Below the pieces are notes generated by a model, which did no database searches, was not told the DNA's origin, and saw nothing but the letters and a program-made list of their open reading frames with translations. This document shows positions 42,940-51,775 of a DNA stretch of 63,951 nucleotides, piece by piece. Both the position numbers and the translations under genes were made by a program. This stretch comes from RUG14300 sp964561145 (GTDB lineage Bacteria; Bacillota; Clostridia; Christensenellales; CAG-1252). The first letter of the stretch is position 1; each line of letters starts with the position of its first letter. The stretch is taken from assembly GCA_964561145.1 (NCBI GenBank), contig CAZLNZ010000016.1:1-63951 (forward strand), read 5' to 3'.

Positions 42940-43872
42940 TCATTTTATATTACCACATTTTCCAGAGTCTTCCGGTAAAAATGCAAATTCATTCAACAGC
43001 GATTGTGCAGGTATTTTTGCAAGCGGAAGATTGGGGACATGCGAGAAAATCTTCAACATGTCGCCAAACGACTCTATATCCTCTTCAAGCTGTTTATATA
43101 TACAATGCTTGTATACAAAAAGTTCATATGCATAAGTACTGTCAACCTTAAAATCGGCACCGTCAACATAAGGCTCGATATATATCTTCTCGGCTTTTCT
43201 TACCTCCTCCCATTGTCTCAAGGTGCTGATAAACGAATGATTTCTGGTATGAAAATCTCTTATACAACGCCTGATCAATCTAAGCTCATCGGGATGCAGA
43301 ATACACCCGTCACCAAAATCAATAGAGGTTCTCGGGGCTATAGATATTTTACAAACCCGAGAATCATTGGGAATATCTACAAAAATCGGATTGAGTGCAT
43401 GTATTCCTTCAATCATTACAATATCCCCGTCTTCGAGCTTTAGTCTGTTTAATTCTTTTTTTCTTCTTCCAGTCATGAAGTCAAACTCGGGTACATCAAC
43501 ATCTTCATTGTTACTAATACGACGTATTGCCTCCATTAAGCCGTCAACATCCATAGAAGAAAGGGAATCGAAATCCCTTATACCGTTTTCAAGAAGCGGA
43601 ACTTTATCCCTATCAAAAAAATAGTCATCTGTAGATATTAGATGCACATTAACTCCAAAAGTTTTAAGTTTTTCACTTAATAGTCTTGTGAAGGTTGTTT
43701 TTCCCGAGGAAGAAGGACCTGCAACCATTACCAATTTATAAGTCTTTGAGCTGTATATCTTAGCCGCTATCGCCTCAACTTGATCGAAAAAATGAAGCTC
43801 GCTGTCAAATACCAAGCCTTCCATATCAGCTCTCGCTCTTTCTTCTATCTTGTTCCAATTATATGTTTTCAT
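42940..43872 (-). CDS. Uridine kinase-like P-loop nucleoside kinase
   Basis: A 310-residue kinase of the uridine kinase/phosphoribulokinase superfamily. Walker A is AGPSSSGKTT at 51-60, followed by STDDYFFDRD, the DFDSLSSMDVD substrate loop, VPEFDFMTGRRK, and the Walker B-like IVMIEGIHALN near 157. Clostridial relatives often carry an N-terminal TGS/threonyl-tRNA-synthetase-like domain (about 550 residues); here only the kinase part exists, preceded by about 40 helical residues. The phosphate acceptor is not certain: uridine/cytidine is likeliest. It starts 16 bp after the stop of the metallopeptidase-like lipoprotein gene and may be co-transcribed, although the functions seem unrelated. Confidence 0.85.
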   Translation of the reverse strand: MKTYNWNKIEERARADMEGLVFDSELHFFDQVEAIAAKIYSSKTYKLVMVAGPSSSGKTTFTRLLSEKLKTFGVNVHLISTDDYFFDRDKVPLLENGIRDFDSLSSMDVDGLMEAIRRISNNEDVDVPEFDFMTGRRKKELNRLKLEDGDIVMIEGIHALNPIFVDIPNDSRVCKISIAPRTSIDFGDGCILHPDELRLIRRCIRDFHTRNHSFISTLRQWEEVRKAEKIYIEPYVDGADFKVDSTYAYELFVYKHCIYKQLEEDIESFGDMLKIFSHVPNLPLAKIPAQSLLNEFAFLPEDSGKCGNIK

Positions 43873-43888
43873 CTAATCTCCTTAACCA

Positions 43889-46800
43889 TCAAAGAAAGCG
43901 TTTCCACACAACGGGTGTGTAATCGGCTAGATTATAATATACGCTCTCATATACCTCTGATATGTGTAAAACTTTTTTTGTTATCGGAGCAGAGGATGCT
44001 AAAAAGTCCTTCTTTACAACTTGCATGCATACAAGAGACATGTTGTCACTTATATCCTCGTTAAAATTACTCTTACTGTACGTGGTTAAGAAAGGCGAAT
44101 CGGCGCCGACTCTTCCCATTGTAGGATTGTATACACCATCGGTAGTAGTACGGTAATTATACCCTAAATTATACTTCGGAAGGGAGGTTTTTAAAGGATT
44201 AGCAGATTCACTGCCCATACCAAAGGTCAGCAAATGAAAGAACTCGTGAATAAATATGTTTAGATATGTGCTATAAAAGGTTTCCCTAAGCTTTGTATCA
44301 AAGGTAGAAAACCACACTTTATTTTTTGTAGAGGTCAAACCGTATATAAAGCTACCACCGGAACGTTTTGTGATAGAGTCGGCAAGATAAATATCAACTG
44401 CCTTCTCCTTTATATCAGCCAATTCTAAATATATATTTTTGGGAAATACAGCCAGTGCATAATCTAAACCATACAACATTTTAATTAGTACATTGCCATT
44501 ACTTTGTTGCGTCATAGCATAACTCGTCGAATAAGGATTATCCAATGCAGCTCCGTAATAAATATTGATTTTATAGTACTTTTCCAATGAATTGGAGAAT
44601 TCCTTAACACTGTCATACTCTTTGACTCGTGCGTTGGAGGAAACTTTGCCGAGTTCAGTATATGCCGTTTTAGATGCGTCAATTAAAGAGGAATATGTAT
44701 AAATCGGGGCATATACAATTCCGTTACTTCCATCTAAACCCTTTTCTCCGTTCTCGGCACCACAACCACCTAAGCCACCGTAACCGCCAATACCTGCGTT
44801 TCCACCGATAAACTTAATTATATTGTTCGTGTTAATCAAGACATCGTATGCCAATAGTGCCAAGCCTGAATCTCCGCCATAGCCTCCGTTTCCGCCGTTA
44901 CCCGCGACACTCTTGTGATCGGCACCATTTGTACCGTTTCCTCCGTTAGAACCGCAACCGGCTTTGACGATAAGGAAACCGTTACCGATTATTTCGATAG
45001 AGTAGGCATTTATTGCAATACCGCCACGTCTTCCACCAAAACCATCCATCCCGTTTTTTGTAATATAGTTCGTAGAAAGTTCACTTTGCTCACCGGAGCT
45101 ACTTGTTTGATATCCAACATATCCGTCAATCATATACCCGTCGGTATCGATTCCCAAGGCATCTCCCGCTTCAATCAGATTGTTTCCGTTAATTTCCATT
45201 GTAATCCGAGCCTTGGTACCAAAGTCAAGTATATATCCTGTATATCCGTCAGATTGGATTGCCCCGAAGGAATTAAAAACAACGTCTATAGAATCTGTTG
45301 TTAAGAAATATAGACTTAAATCAATAAAGGCTCCGTCTACACCGTTATAAGCACCCCATATTTCCAAATAATCGACATCATCGGAAACAATTATTGTAGT
45401 ACAGTCGGAATCACTTGATAAATCCGACAAATCCAATCTTAAGCGTTGAATGCCATCGAAGAGAGCGGGATTATTATCCAACTCCGCCCAACCGCTCGGT
45501 TTTTTGGATACGATGTCGCCAACGACATAAAAAGATAGTACATTGCTTTTTATTCCATCCTCACTTTTGGCATATACGTAAATCGTGCCGCCAACGGAGT
45601 CATCGTTTATAATAAGCCGATTACCTTCAATTGTACCAAGCACATCTCCGCCCTCTATATGGTAAGTTAGTTCGGGATAGCTTGCATTTGCCGGAAGCAC
45701 TGTCCCGTCCAATGAAATAACATCTCCGCCTTCAAGCTCCTCTTTGAGATTATTAGAGCTAATTATTATGCTTTCAACAGGAATGGGAACAATTGAAAAA
45801 TCGAGGGTATCGAAAACATCGCCCGACTGCACCATTAAAGTAACCGTTGATATACCTTCACCGATGGATTTGAAAGTTACCTCTCCCTTTGATAACTCAA
45901 CATAATCTTCCCCTGTAACCACGGAAAGTTCATAATCTCTTACTGTGGCATATTCGGGAATTATCGTTACCTTCAAAGATCTAACGTCTCCGACTTTAAC
46001 AGATGTTGAACCATCACATTCAAGAATTATCCTATCGACCTTTACGGGACTTAAAAAGAAGGCAAGACTGCTTTCAACACCATCGGCTTCTGCTTTGATA
46101 ACAATTTCTTTGTCGATTTCTTTAGAGATAACGGTGAGTGTATAGTTATTTTTATCCAATTCTACATATTCCGCACCCTTTATAACTGATAGCGAAACAT
46201 CATTATAAGTTGCATTCTCCGGAGTAACCTCGGTAAAAAGCTTAACCCTATCACTATAACAAAGAACAGAGGTCTCGTAATCGGAGTAGAAAGTTACTTT
46301 TTCTACTGCAGTTTTAACAATAGATATATCAAGGGTAGCGGTGATGCCTCCAAGTGTAGCGTTTACCGTTATCACTCCCTCCGGAGCATTATCGGAAATC
46401 AGAATTTGACCGTTTGCATATGTATAGTAGTCGCTTTTTTCAACAATTAGTTCCGCATCCCCCAATGTACAATCACTCGGGGTAACCTTACAGTAAATGG
46501 AAGCAACCTCGCCTCTTTTCAATTGAGTAGAGGAGGAAATTATTTCGAGTTCTTCCGGCTGTATCGTTGAGATGTGAATTATCCTATCTTCGTATACTGC
46601 CCCCGCAGTGGTTCGAATGATAAGTTCATCCGTCTTATTGGCTTTTGAGGAAATTAATAAAATATTGTCCTCAATGGTTGCGATTGCTTCACCTGAAACT
46701 ATAGAGAAAACAGGTATCACATCGGTAGCATACGTTGGATAGAGGGAGGCAGAAAGCTCATATTGTTTCCCGGCTTCAACACTCTCGGGAATGTCAGCAT

Positions 46801-47155
46801 CAACAGCCGTTACAGGCGTATTTTTAACCACGATAACATACTCCTGAGAAACACCCTCTCCTTCTGCTATTATAGTAAGAGTAGCATTAGGCTCCGCTTT
46901 TTGAGTTATTACCAGTTGTCCACCAGAAAAGAAAGCCCAACTATAACCCTCCTTTATGGAAAAAACAACATTCTGCGGATTATCTAACCCCTTGGTTACA
47001 GCAGATACAGTTAAGGTTGAGCCACGATAAGCCGTTCCTTCAACATTAATTGTTATGCTTTTAGGACTACAAGCAAAAAATGTCGCAATGCAAATGCATG
47101 CGAACAGTACAACCAAAAAGATTGATAAATATGTCTTTCCGTATTTTTTGCTCAT
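43889..47155 (-). CDS. Lipoprotein with Ig-like repeats, Gly-rich segment and HExxH site
   Basis: A 1088-residue surface lipoprotein. The signal peptide ends with TFFAC, lipidated Cys at 29. Residues about 32-560 contain roughly seven Ig-like (Big_2-type) repeats, each closing in patterns such as VELSKGEVTFKSIGEGISTV and LVITQKAE. A middle domain (about 570-740) has short beta-helix-like turns, then a Gly/Asn-rich collar (about 740-805, GGNGGYGGDSG and similar). The C-terminal domain (about 830-1088) holds IFIHEFFHLL near 967-976, an HExxH zinc-peptidase site; the third ligand is not obvious, perhaps the Glu in GSESANP. It is likely an anchored protease or adhesin. The P-loop kinase gene follows after 16 bp. 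Confidence 0.82.
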   Translation of the reverse strand: MSKKYGKTYLSIFLVVLFACICIATFFACSPKSITINVEGTAYRGSTLTVSAVTKGLDNPQNVVFSIKEGYSWAFFSGGQLVITQKAEPNATLTIIAEGEGVSQEYVIVVKNTPVTAVDADIPESVEAGKQYELSASLYPTYATDVIPVFSIVSGEAIATIEDNILLISSKANKTDELIIRTTAGAVYEDRIIHISTIQPEELEIISSSTQLKRGEVASIYCKVTPSDCTLGDAELIVEKSDYYTYANGQILISDNAPEGVITVNATLGGITATLDISIVKTAVEKVTFYSDYETSVLCYSDRVKLFTEVTPENATYNDVSLSVIKGAEYVELDKNNYTLTVISKEIDKEIVIKAEADGVESSLAFFLSPVKVDRIILECDGSTSVKVGDVRSLKVTIIPEYATVRDYELSVVTGEDYVELSKGEVTFKSIGEGISTVTLMVQSGDVFDTLDFSIVPIPVESIIISSNNLKEELEGGDVISLDGTVLPANASYPELTYHIEGGDVLGTIEGNRLIINDDSVGGTIYVYAKSEDGIKSNVLSFYVVGDIVSKKPSGWAELDNNPALFDGIQRLRLDLSDLSSDSDCTTIIVSDDVDYLEIWGAYNGVDGAFIDLSLYFLTTDSIDVVFNSFGAIQSDGYTGYILDFGTKARITMEINGNNLIEAGDALGIDTDGYMIDGYVGYQTSSSGEQSELSTNYITKNGMDGFGGRRGGIAINAYSIEIIGNGFLIVKAGCGSNGGNGTNGADHKSVAGNGGNGGYGGDSGLALLAYDVLINTNNIIKFIGGNAGIGGYGGLGGCGAENGEKGLDGSNGIVYAPIYTYSSLIDASKTAYTELGKVSSNARVKEYDSVKEFSNSLEKYYKINIYYGAALDNPYSTSYAMTQQSNGNVLIKMLYGLDYALAVFPKNIYLELADIKEKAVDIYLADSITKRSGGSFIYGLTSTKNKVWFSTFDTKLRETFYSTYLNIFIHEFFHLLTFGMGSESANPLKTSLPKYNLGYNYRTTTDGVYNPTMGRVGADSPFLTTYSKSNFNEDISDNMSLVCMQVVKKDFLASSAPITKKVLHISEVYESVYYNLADYTPVVWKRFL

Positions 47156-47274
47156 ATTAAACTAATTATACAATACCTAAAATTAAAAAGCATTAATTAT
47201 TAAGAAATAAAAGTGAAAAAATGGAGTTTAAAACCCAAAAACAAAAATCATTTCACTACCATCGAGAATTCTTA

Positions 47275-47664
47275 TCAGCCTTGTCCGAAAACCAACATCG
47301 CAACCAAGCAAGCCAAACTGAAAAGCATGGTTATAGCCTCTGTTATAATTAGTGCAACAGCTCCGCCTTTGTGCTCAGAACCTACCTTTACTATAGAAGA
47401 GGAACAAGAAATTGAAACGATAGAGAATATCAACTGGCAAACATAAGCACCAACCATTATCGGTATCAAAACAATGTAAGCTAATGCTTCAAGTCCATCG
47501 GGCTTATAAAAAAATCCTATGGAAACATAGTTTCCTATTACGCAGACTATCAGGGATAGTACTGCAAACACACAGGAGGATATAAAAAGTCTCTTACTCT
47601 TCTTATATGCCGAATATTCCTGTTCCGATTTAGACATATTAACATCCGTATTTTCTTTTCTCAT
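47275..47664 (-). CDS. Small multi-TM membrane protein
   Basis: A 129-residue hydrophobic protein of no recognised family. A polar N-terminus of about 30 residues (with SEQEYSAYKKSKR) is followed by three or four membrane helices: about 31-52 (FISSCVFAVLSLIVCVIG), about 67-90 and about 100-126. The layout resembles the short DUF4190-like membrane proteins common in Firmicutes, but no motif proves it. AAGGAGTT lies upstream of the ATG. It sits alone between the metallopeptidase-like lipoprotein and the Sel1 gene, all on the minus strand, with about 80-120-bp gaps. Confidence 0.65.
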   Translation of the reverse strand: MRKENTDVNMSKSEQEYSAYKKSKRLFISSCVFAVLSLIVCVIGNYVSIGFFYKPDGLEALAYIVLIPIMVGAYVCQLIFSIVSISCSSSIVKVGSEHKGGAVALIITEAITMLFSLACLVAMLVFGQG

Positions 47665-47746
47665 AATAACTCCTTATGTATGCCTTTAAAGTAATGCATT
47701 ACCCTCTGGCAATTCGATGCTACGAACCAATAATTGTGACCGCCAA

Positions 47747-48352
47747 TCAGCGTAAACACTTAGATGCTTCGTCAATTTTAAGATTTGTCCCGAGCTTGGT
47801 TAATTCGGCAGCCTTCTCCTCGTCTTTCTCCACGCAAACACCTTCTCTATAAAACTTTGACAGTCTAATAAGAGCATCCGGATAATCTCCTTTAGCGGAC
47901 CTCTCATATAAAGCAAAAGCTTTATTAATATCCTTTGGCACACCAAATCCATATTCATACATTCGGGCAAGATTATACTCTCCGACATCATAACCGTTGT
48001 CTGCGGATAGAGTATACCAAAAAACACATTGGTCGTAATCGGGTTCGGAAAACAGTTCGTTTTCACATAAAACCCCCATTGCATTTTGTGCTTGGGGATC
48101 ACCGTGTTGTGCAGCCGTGGCAAACCAATAAAGGGCAAGTGTCAAATTCTCCTCTTTCAAATATAGCTCACCGAGCTTAAAGCATGCTTCCCCGTTTCCG
48201 CCCTTTGCAGAAATCGAAAGATACTTTATTTGAAGTTCTTTATCTTCTTGAACTCCCAGCCCATTCTCGTAATGTACTGCAACTATGTATGCCGAAAAGG
48301 CGTTGCCTTCATCTGCAAGTTTCTTGTGGTATTCAAAATCGAATTTTTCCAT
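47747..48352 (-). CDS. Sel1-repeat (TPR-like) protein
   Basis: A 201-residue cytoplasmic protein made almost only of Sel1-like repeats, about five in number: AFSAYIVAVHYENGLGVQED, GEACFKLGELYLKEEN, PQAQNAMGVLCENEL, DVGEYNLARMYEYGFGVPKD and PDALIRLSKFYREGVCVEKD, each with the A..L...Y..G.GV..D consensus. Such repeats form a helical solenoid for protein binding; the partner is unknown. The start at 48352 has GAGGTG upstream, while a frame beginning 63 bp earlier has no ribosome binding site. No signal peptide. Confidence 0.85.
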   Translation of the reverse strand: MEKFDFEYHKKLADEGNAFSAYIVAVHYENGLGVQEDKELQIKYLSISAKGGNGEACFKLGELYLKEENLTLALYWFATAAQHGDPQAQNAMGVLCENELFSEPDYDQCVFWYTLSADNGYDVGEYNLARMYEYGFGVPKDINKAFALYERSAKGDYPDALIRLSKFYREGVCVEKDEEKAAELTKLGTNLKIDEASKCLR

Positions 48353-48591
48353 ATAACACCTCGCTGTTGCTCTAGATATATATTTATTGTAGCATTTTTT
48401 CTTTAGCTTAATCAAGCTTAATAAGAAATATTAATAACCACTGCCTTGAAAATAAAGAAGTTACAATCAAAAACATATATTAAACTACCATAAAAGAGGT
48501 GTTTAAAGATTTATTTCCTTGAACCAAGTATGCTATAATATAAGAGTCGAAAGCATAGGGTCTTAAGACAATAAACTTTGGAGGTATTATT

Positions 48592-49557
48592 ATGCCAAGT
48601 TCAAGAGGTGGCGGTTTCTCCGGCGGCGGAGGAGGACATCATGGAGGTTTTTCATCAGGAGGCGGACACTACAGCGGTGGTGGCGGAGGAGGCCGCAACA
48701 ACGGACCTAGATACAGCTCCCGTCCGTTCCCCGGCGGAAGAAAATACTCTTATATTAATCGCAGGGGACGTACCTGTTTCTTTTTCTACGGCGGAGTTCC
48801 ATGTAGAAGAAGTCCCGTAAGTACAATTGTCGTCCTATCCATTATTATCTTAATGGGTGCGTTCATTGGTGGTTTTATGCTCTATGCCCTTATTCCGACA
48901 CGACTAAGTGCTAAAGAATGCACTCCGATTGACTCATACTACGAGGATAATGCAGAGGTATTTAGTGAATCGGAGGCTTTAGAACTCGAAAAGACTTTAA
49001 AAGCCTTCTACGAAAAGACAGGGGCACAGCCTTACTTGTTTACCTTTTATTATGACGAAATGCCTGAAAAATACGGTAGCGTAGGACAGAAAACCATGGA
49101 GGATTATGCCTACGATAAATATATCAATATGTTCCTAGACGACGAAGGGCATTGGTTAATTCTTCTTGCCGTAAACAGAGACGAGAACGCATCTCTGACC
49201 GACCAATGGATCTGGATTGAAATGGCGGGGGATGATGCACTAGAAGTTGTTACCGATTCATTGTTCGATTCATTCAAAGATGATATGCAAACCTTCTTAA
49301 ACGTAGATAGCCTTACCATGGGAGAGGGCGTCAATAGAGCATATTCGAATGCATTAGAAGATGCATTAAAACTACAGGGCGATGAACTTATTATTGTTAT
49401 AATGCTTTCCCTATTCTTGATAATCTTTTTGGGAGGACTGCTTGCCGGAATGATCCGCTCCGTAATGGAAATAAGACGAGTAAACGAATACTGTGATTAT
49501 CGAGATAGAACCTCAAGCGGAGAAACATCTGACACAGAAAGTGATTTATTCGACTAG
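48592..49557 (+). CDS. TPM-domain-like membrane protein with Gly/Ser/His-rich head
   Basis: A 321-residue protein. Residues 1-65 are extremely Gly/Ser/His/Arg-rich (GGGFSGGGGGHHGGF, then GGGHYSGGGGGG), like an RGG-type low-complexity head. A membrane helix follows at about 83-105. The outer domain (about 115-270) resembles the TPM phosphatase/repair-like fold: YYEDNAEVFSESEALELEKTLKAFYEKTGAQ matches the usual 'D.A..LS......L...L.....TG.Q' N-terminal pattern. A second helix (about 263-290) and a charged cytoplasmic tail close the protein. In typical TPM proteins the Gly-rich stretch is at the C-terminus; here it is at the N-terminus. GGAGGT precedes the ATG. htpG follows, but its own CIRCE promoter separates it. 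Confidence 0.7.
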   Translation: MPSSRGGGFSGGGGGHHGGFSSGGGHYSGGGGGGRNNGPRYSSRPFPGGRKYSYINRRGRTCFFFYGGVPCRRSPVSTIVVLSIIILMGAFIGGFMLYALIPTRLSAKECTPIDSYYEDNAEVFSESEALELEKTLKAFYEKTGAQPYLFTFYYDEMPEKYGSVGQKTMEDYAYDKYINMFLDDEGHWLILLAVNRDENASLTDQWIWIEMAGDDALEVVTDSLFDSFKDDMQTFLNVDSLTMGEGVNRAYSNALEDALKLQGDELIIVIMLSLFLIIFLGGLLAGMIRSVMEIRRVNEYCDYRDRTSSGETSDTESDLFD

Positions 49558-49579
49558 ATATTACACATTTTTTCCATAA

Positions 49580-49606
49580 TTAGCACTTTCTTGCCGAGAG
49601 TGCTAA
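49580..49606. promoter_or_regulatory. CIRCE operator (HrcA site) of htpG
   Basis: TTAGCACTT (49580-49588), nine bases, GAGTGCTAA (49598-49606). This is the CIRCE inverted repeat with one deviation (T for C at the ninth position of the left arm). It lies just before the -35 box, so HrcA should repress htpG. Confidence 0.93.
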
Positions 49607-49613
49607 TTTTTTC

Positions 49614-49641
49614 TTGACAAAAAGAATAATTGGATTATAAT
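49614..49641 (+). promoter_or_regulatory. htpG promoter
   Basis: Perfect TTGACA and TATAAT separated by 16 bp, directly downstream of the CIRCE operator. Confidence 0.88.
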
Positions 49642-49675
49642 TGTAATCGTAAAGAGAATTATTGGAGGTAATAGC

Positions 49676-51520
49676 ATGAAAAAGTTTAAAACCCAATCTC
49701 AACGCATACTCGATTTAATGATTAATTCGATATATACGCATAAAGAAATCTTTTTAAGAGAACTCATAAGCAACTGCTCCGATGCACTCGATAAGCTCTG
49801 CTTCAAAACATTAACCGATGGTAGTGGCTTAAACCGTGACGAATTGGAGATCAAAATCGTTGCAGACAAAGAGTCAAGAACCATTACAGTTTCAGACAAC
49901 GGAATCGGTATGACAGAAGCCGAACTCGATAAAAATCTCGGAACTATTGCAGAATCGGGTTCATTGAATTTTAAATCCGAAAACAAGAACGATGACTTGA
50001 GTATAATCGGTCAATTCGGTGTAGGTTTCTATTCGGCATTTATGGTTGCACAAAAAGTAGTCGTAGTGTCCAAGGCATACGGCGAAGAAGATGCTTATGC
50101 TTGGATGTCCGATGGCGTATCCGGCTATGATATCAAACCTGCCAAAAAGGAAGAAAGAGGTACTACAATAACGTTGTTCTTAAAGGAAAACACAGAGGAA
50201 GAGGATTATGATAGATTCCTTGATGAGTATGAACTAGCTAATTTGGTTAAGAAGTATTCCGATTATATCCGTTTCCCAATCAAGATGCTTCGTACTAAAT
50301 ACAATACAGATGATGAAGGAAAGGAAAACACCTCGCTGGAAGAGGAGACCTTAAATTCCATGATTCCTCTATGGAAAAAAGCAAAGAGCGAAATCACGGA
50401 AGAGAACTATACCAGTTTCTATAGAGACACATTCTATGATACCGTTGAGCCCCTTTCAACAATTCATACAAGCGTAGAAGGTGCTGTTGATTATAAGGCT
50501 TTGTTGTTTATTCCTAAAAAAGCACCCTACAACTACTATGCAAAGAACTACGAAAAAGGGTTAAAGCTATATACAAACGGTGTATTAATTACAGACAGAT
50601 GCGAAGAGCTTCTTCCGGATTATTTCAGCTTTGTTAAGGGTGTTGTGGATAGTGAGCTTTCCTTGAACATCTCGAGAGAAACCATACAGAGCAATAGACA
50701 ATTGAAGTTAATTGCAAAAAATCTTGAGAAAAAGATTAAGTCCGAACTTGAAAGATTACAGCGTGACGAAAGAGAAAAGTATGAGGAATTTTATGACCAA
50801 TTCGGTATGCAATTAAAGTATGGCGTATATCAAGACTGGGGCATCAACAAGGAAACGCTGCAAGACCTATTACTCTTCCGCACAGTCAAGGAAGGAAAAT
50901 ATGTTAGTCTAAAGGAATATGTAGATGCGATGGCAGAGGGTCAGCAATACATCTATTACGCCACCGGTAGAAGTGTCGATGCAATAAAGACACTTCCTCA
51001 AAGCGAAAAAGTTATCGATTTAGGCTATGATATATTATGTCTTGTTGACAACATAGACGAGTTTGCATTACGTGCTATAGGCAAATACGCAGAAAAAGAG
51101 TTTAAATCCGTTTCAGAGGAAAACAACGGCATAGAAAAAGACGAAGATAAAGTCGAAGAAAACAAAGAAATAACTGATTTTATCAAAGAATGTCTAGACG
51201 GAAAGGTTGTTGAAGTTGTTGCCTCGGCTAGATTGAAATCCCACCCTGTATGCTTAACTAGCCGTGGTGAATTCTCAATTGAAATGGAAAAAGTTCTTTC
51301 TGCACTTCCAAATGCCGAAAAGGTCAGTGCAGAGAAGGTTTTAGAAATCAACATTAACCACCCTGTATATGAAAAAATCAAAAACTTATACGATACCGAT
51401 AAAGAAAAGCTCAAGGACGTAGCACAGATAATGTTTGCTCAAGCCCAATTAATAGAAGGTCTAACCCCCGACGACCCCACTGCATTAGCAGACCTTGTGT
51501 TTAAGCTTATTGCCGAATAA
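49676..51520 (+). CDS. htpG: Molecular chaperone HtpG (Hsp90)
   Basis: Bacterial Hsp90, a dimeric ATP-dependent chaperone; 614 residues is normal. The N-terminal GHKL ATPase domain shows LRELISNCSDALDK (about 23-36, with the catalytic Glu and adenine-contacting Asn), ITVSDNGIGMTEAEL, GTIAESGS and GQFGVGFYSAFMV. The middle domain has KYSDYIRFPI and the catalytic-loop SLNISRETIQSNRQL near 337-351. The C-terminal dimerisation domain closes after HPVYEKI. A short charged insert follows residue 480 (EENNGIEKDEDKVEENKE). GGAGGT precedes the ATG. Control by HrcA through CIRCE is expected, which is less universal for htpG than for groESL or dnaK. Confidence 0.97.
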   Translation: MKKFKTQSQRILDLMINSIYTHKEIFLRELISNCSDALDKLCFKTLTDGSGLNRDELEIKIVADKESRTITVSDNGIGMTEAELDKNLGTIAESGSLNFKSENKNDDLSIIGQFGVGFYSAFMVAQKVVVVSKAYGEEDAYAWMSDGVSGYDIKPAKKEERGTTITLFLKENTEEEDYDRFLDEYELANLVKKYSDYIRFPIKMLRTKYNTDDEGKENTSLEEETLNSMIPLWKKAKSEITEENYTSFYRDTFYDTVEPLSTIHTSVEGAVDYKALLFIPKKAPYNYYAKNYEKGLKLYTNGVLITDRCEELLPDYFSFVKGVVDSELSLNISRETIQSNRQLKLIAKNLEKKIKSELERLQRDEREKYEEFYDQFGMQLKYGVYQDWGINKETLQDLLLFRTVKEGKYVSLKEYVDAMAEGQQYIYYATGRSVDAIKTLPQSEKVIDLGYDILCLVDNIDEFALRAIGKYAEKEFKSVSEENNGIEKDEDKVEENKEITDFIKECLDGKVVEVVASARLKSHPVCLTSRGEFSIEMEKVLSALPNAEKVSAEKVLEININHPVYEKIKNLYDTDKEKLKDVAQIMFAQAQLIEGLTPDDPTALADLVFKLIAE

Positions 51521-51592
51521 TTACAATCAAATAGGAGAGAGAACTCCATTCTTCACACCGTTGCATCGGGTACGTGAATTAAAATGTAAACA

Positions 51593-51638
51593 AAACTTGT
51601 GCACTTCGGATTATTGCATAACCAAAGTGCACAAGTTT
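51593..51638 (+). terminator. Terminator of htpG
   Basis: AAACTTGTGCACTT (51593-51606) pairs with its complement at 51625-51638, a 14-bp stem, between htpG and the convergent BspA-type gene. Confidence 0.8.
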
Positions 51639-51775
51639 ATGTTTAATTTAGTATGATGTAGTATTCAACTGCCTCTAATGATTAATTGACATTTACGGCG
51701 GTTCCGTTTCTACGTGTATTTCATTCACGAAAAAAATATTCTTTTCGTTCAATCATCAAATTATCGTTTTTATTG

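Noticed and set aside
43003..43443. Plus-strand open frame opposite the nucleoside kinase
   Set aside because: Shadow of a well-supported gene; no ribosome binding site.
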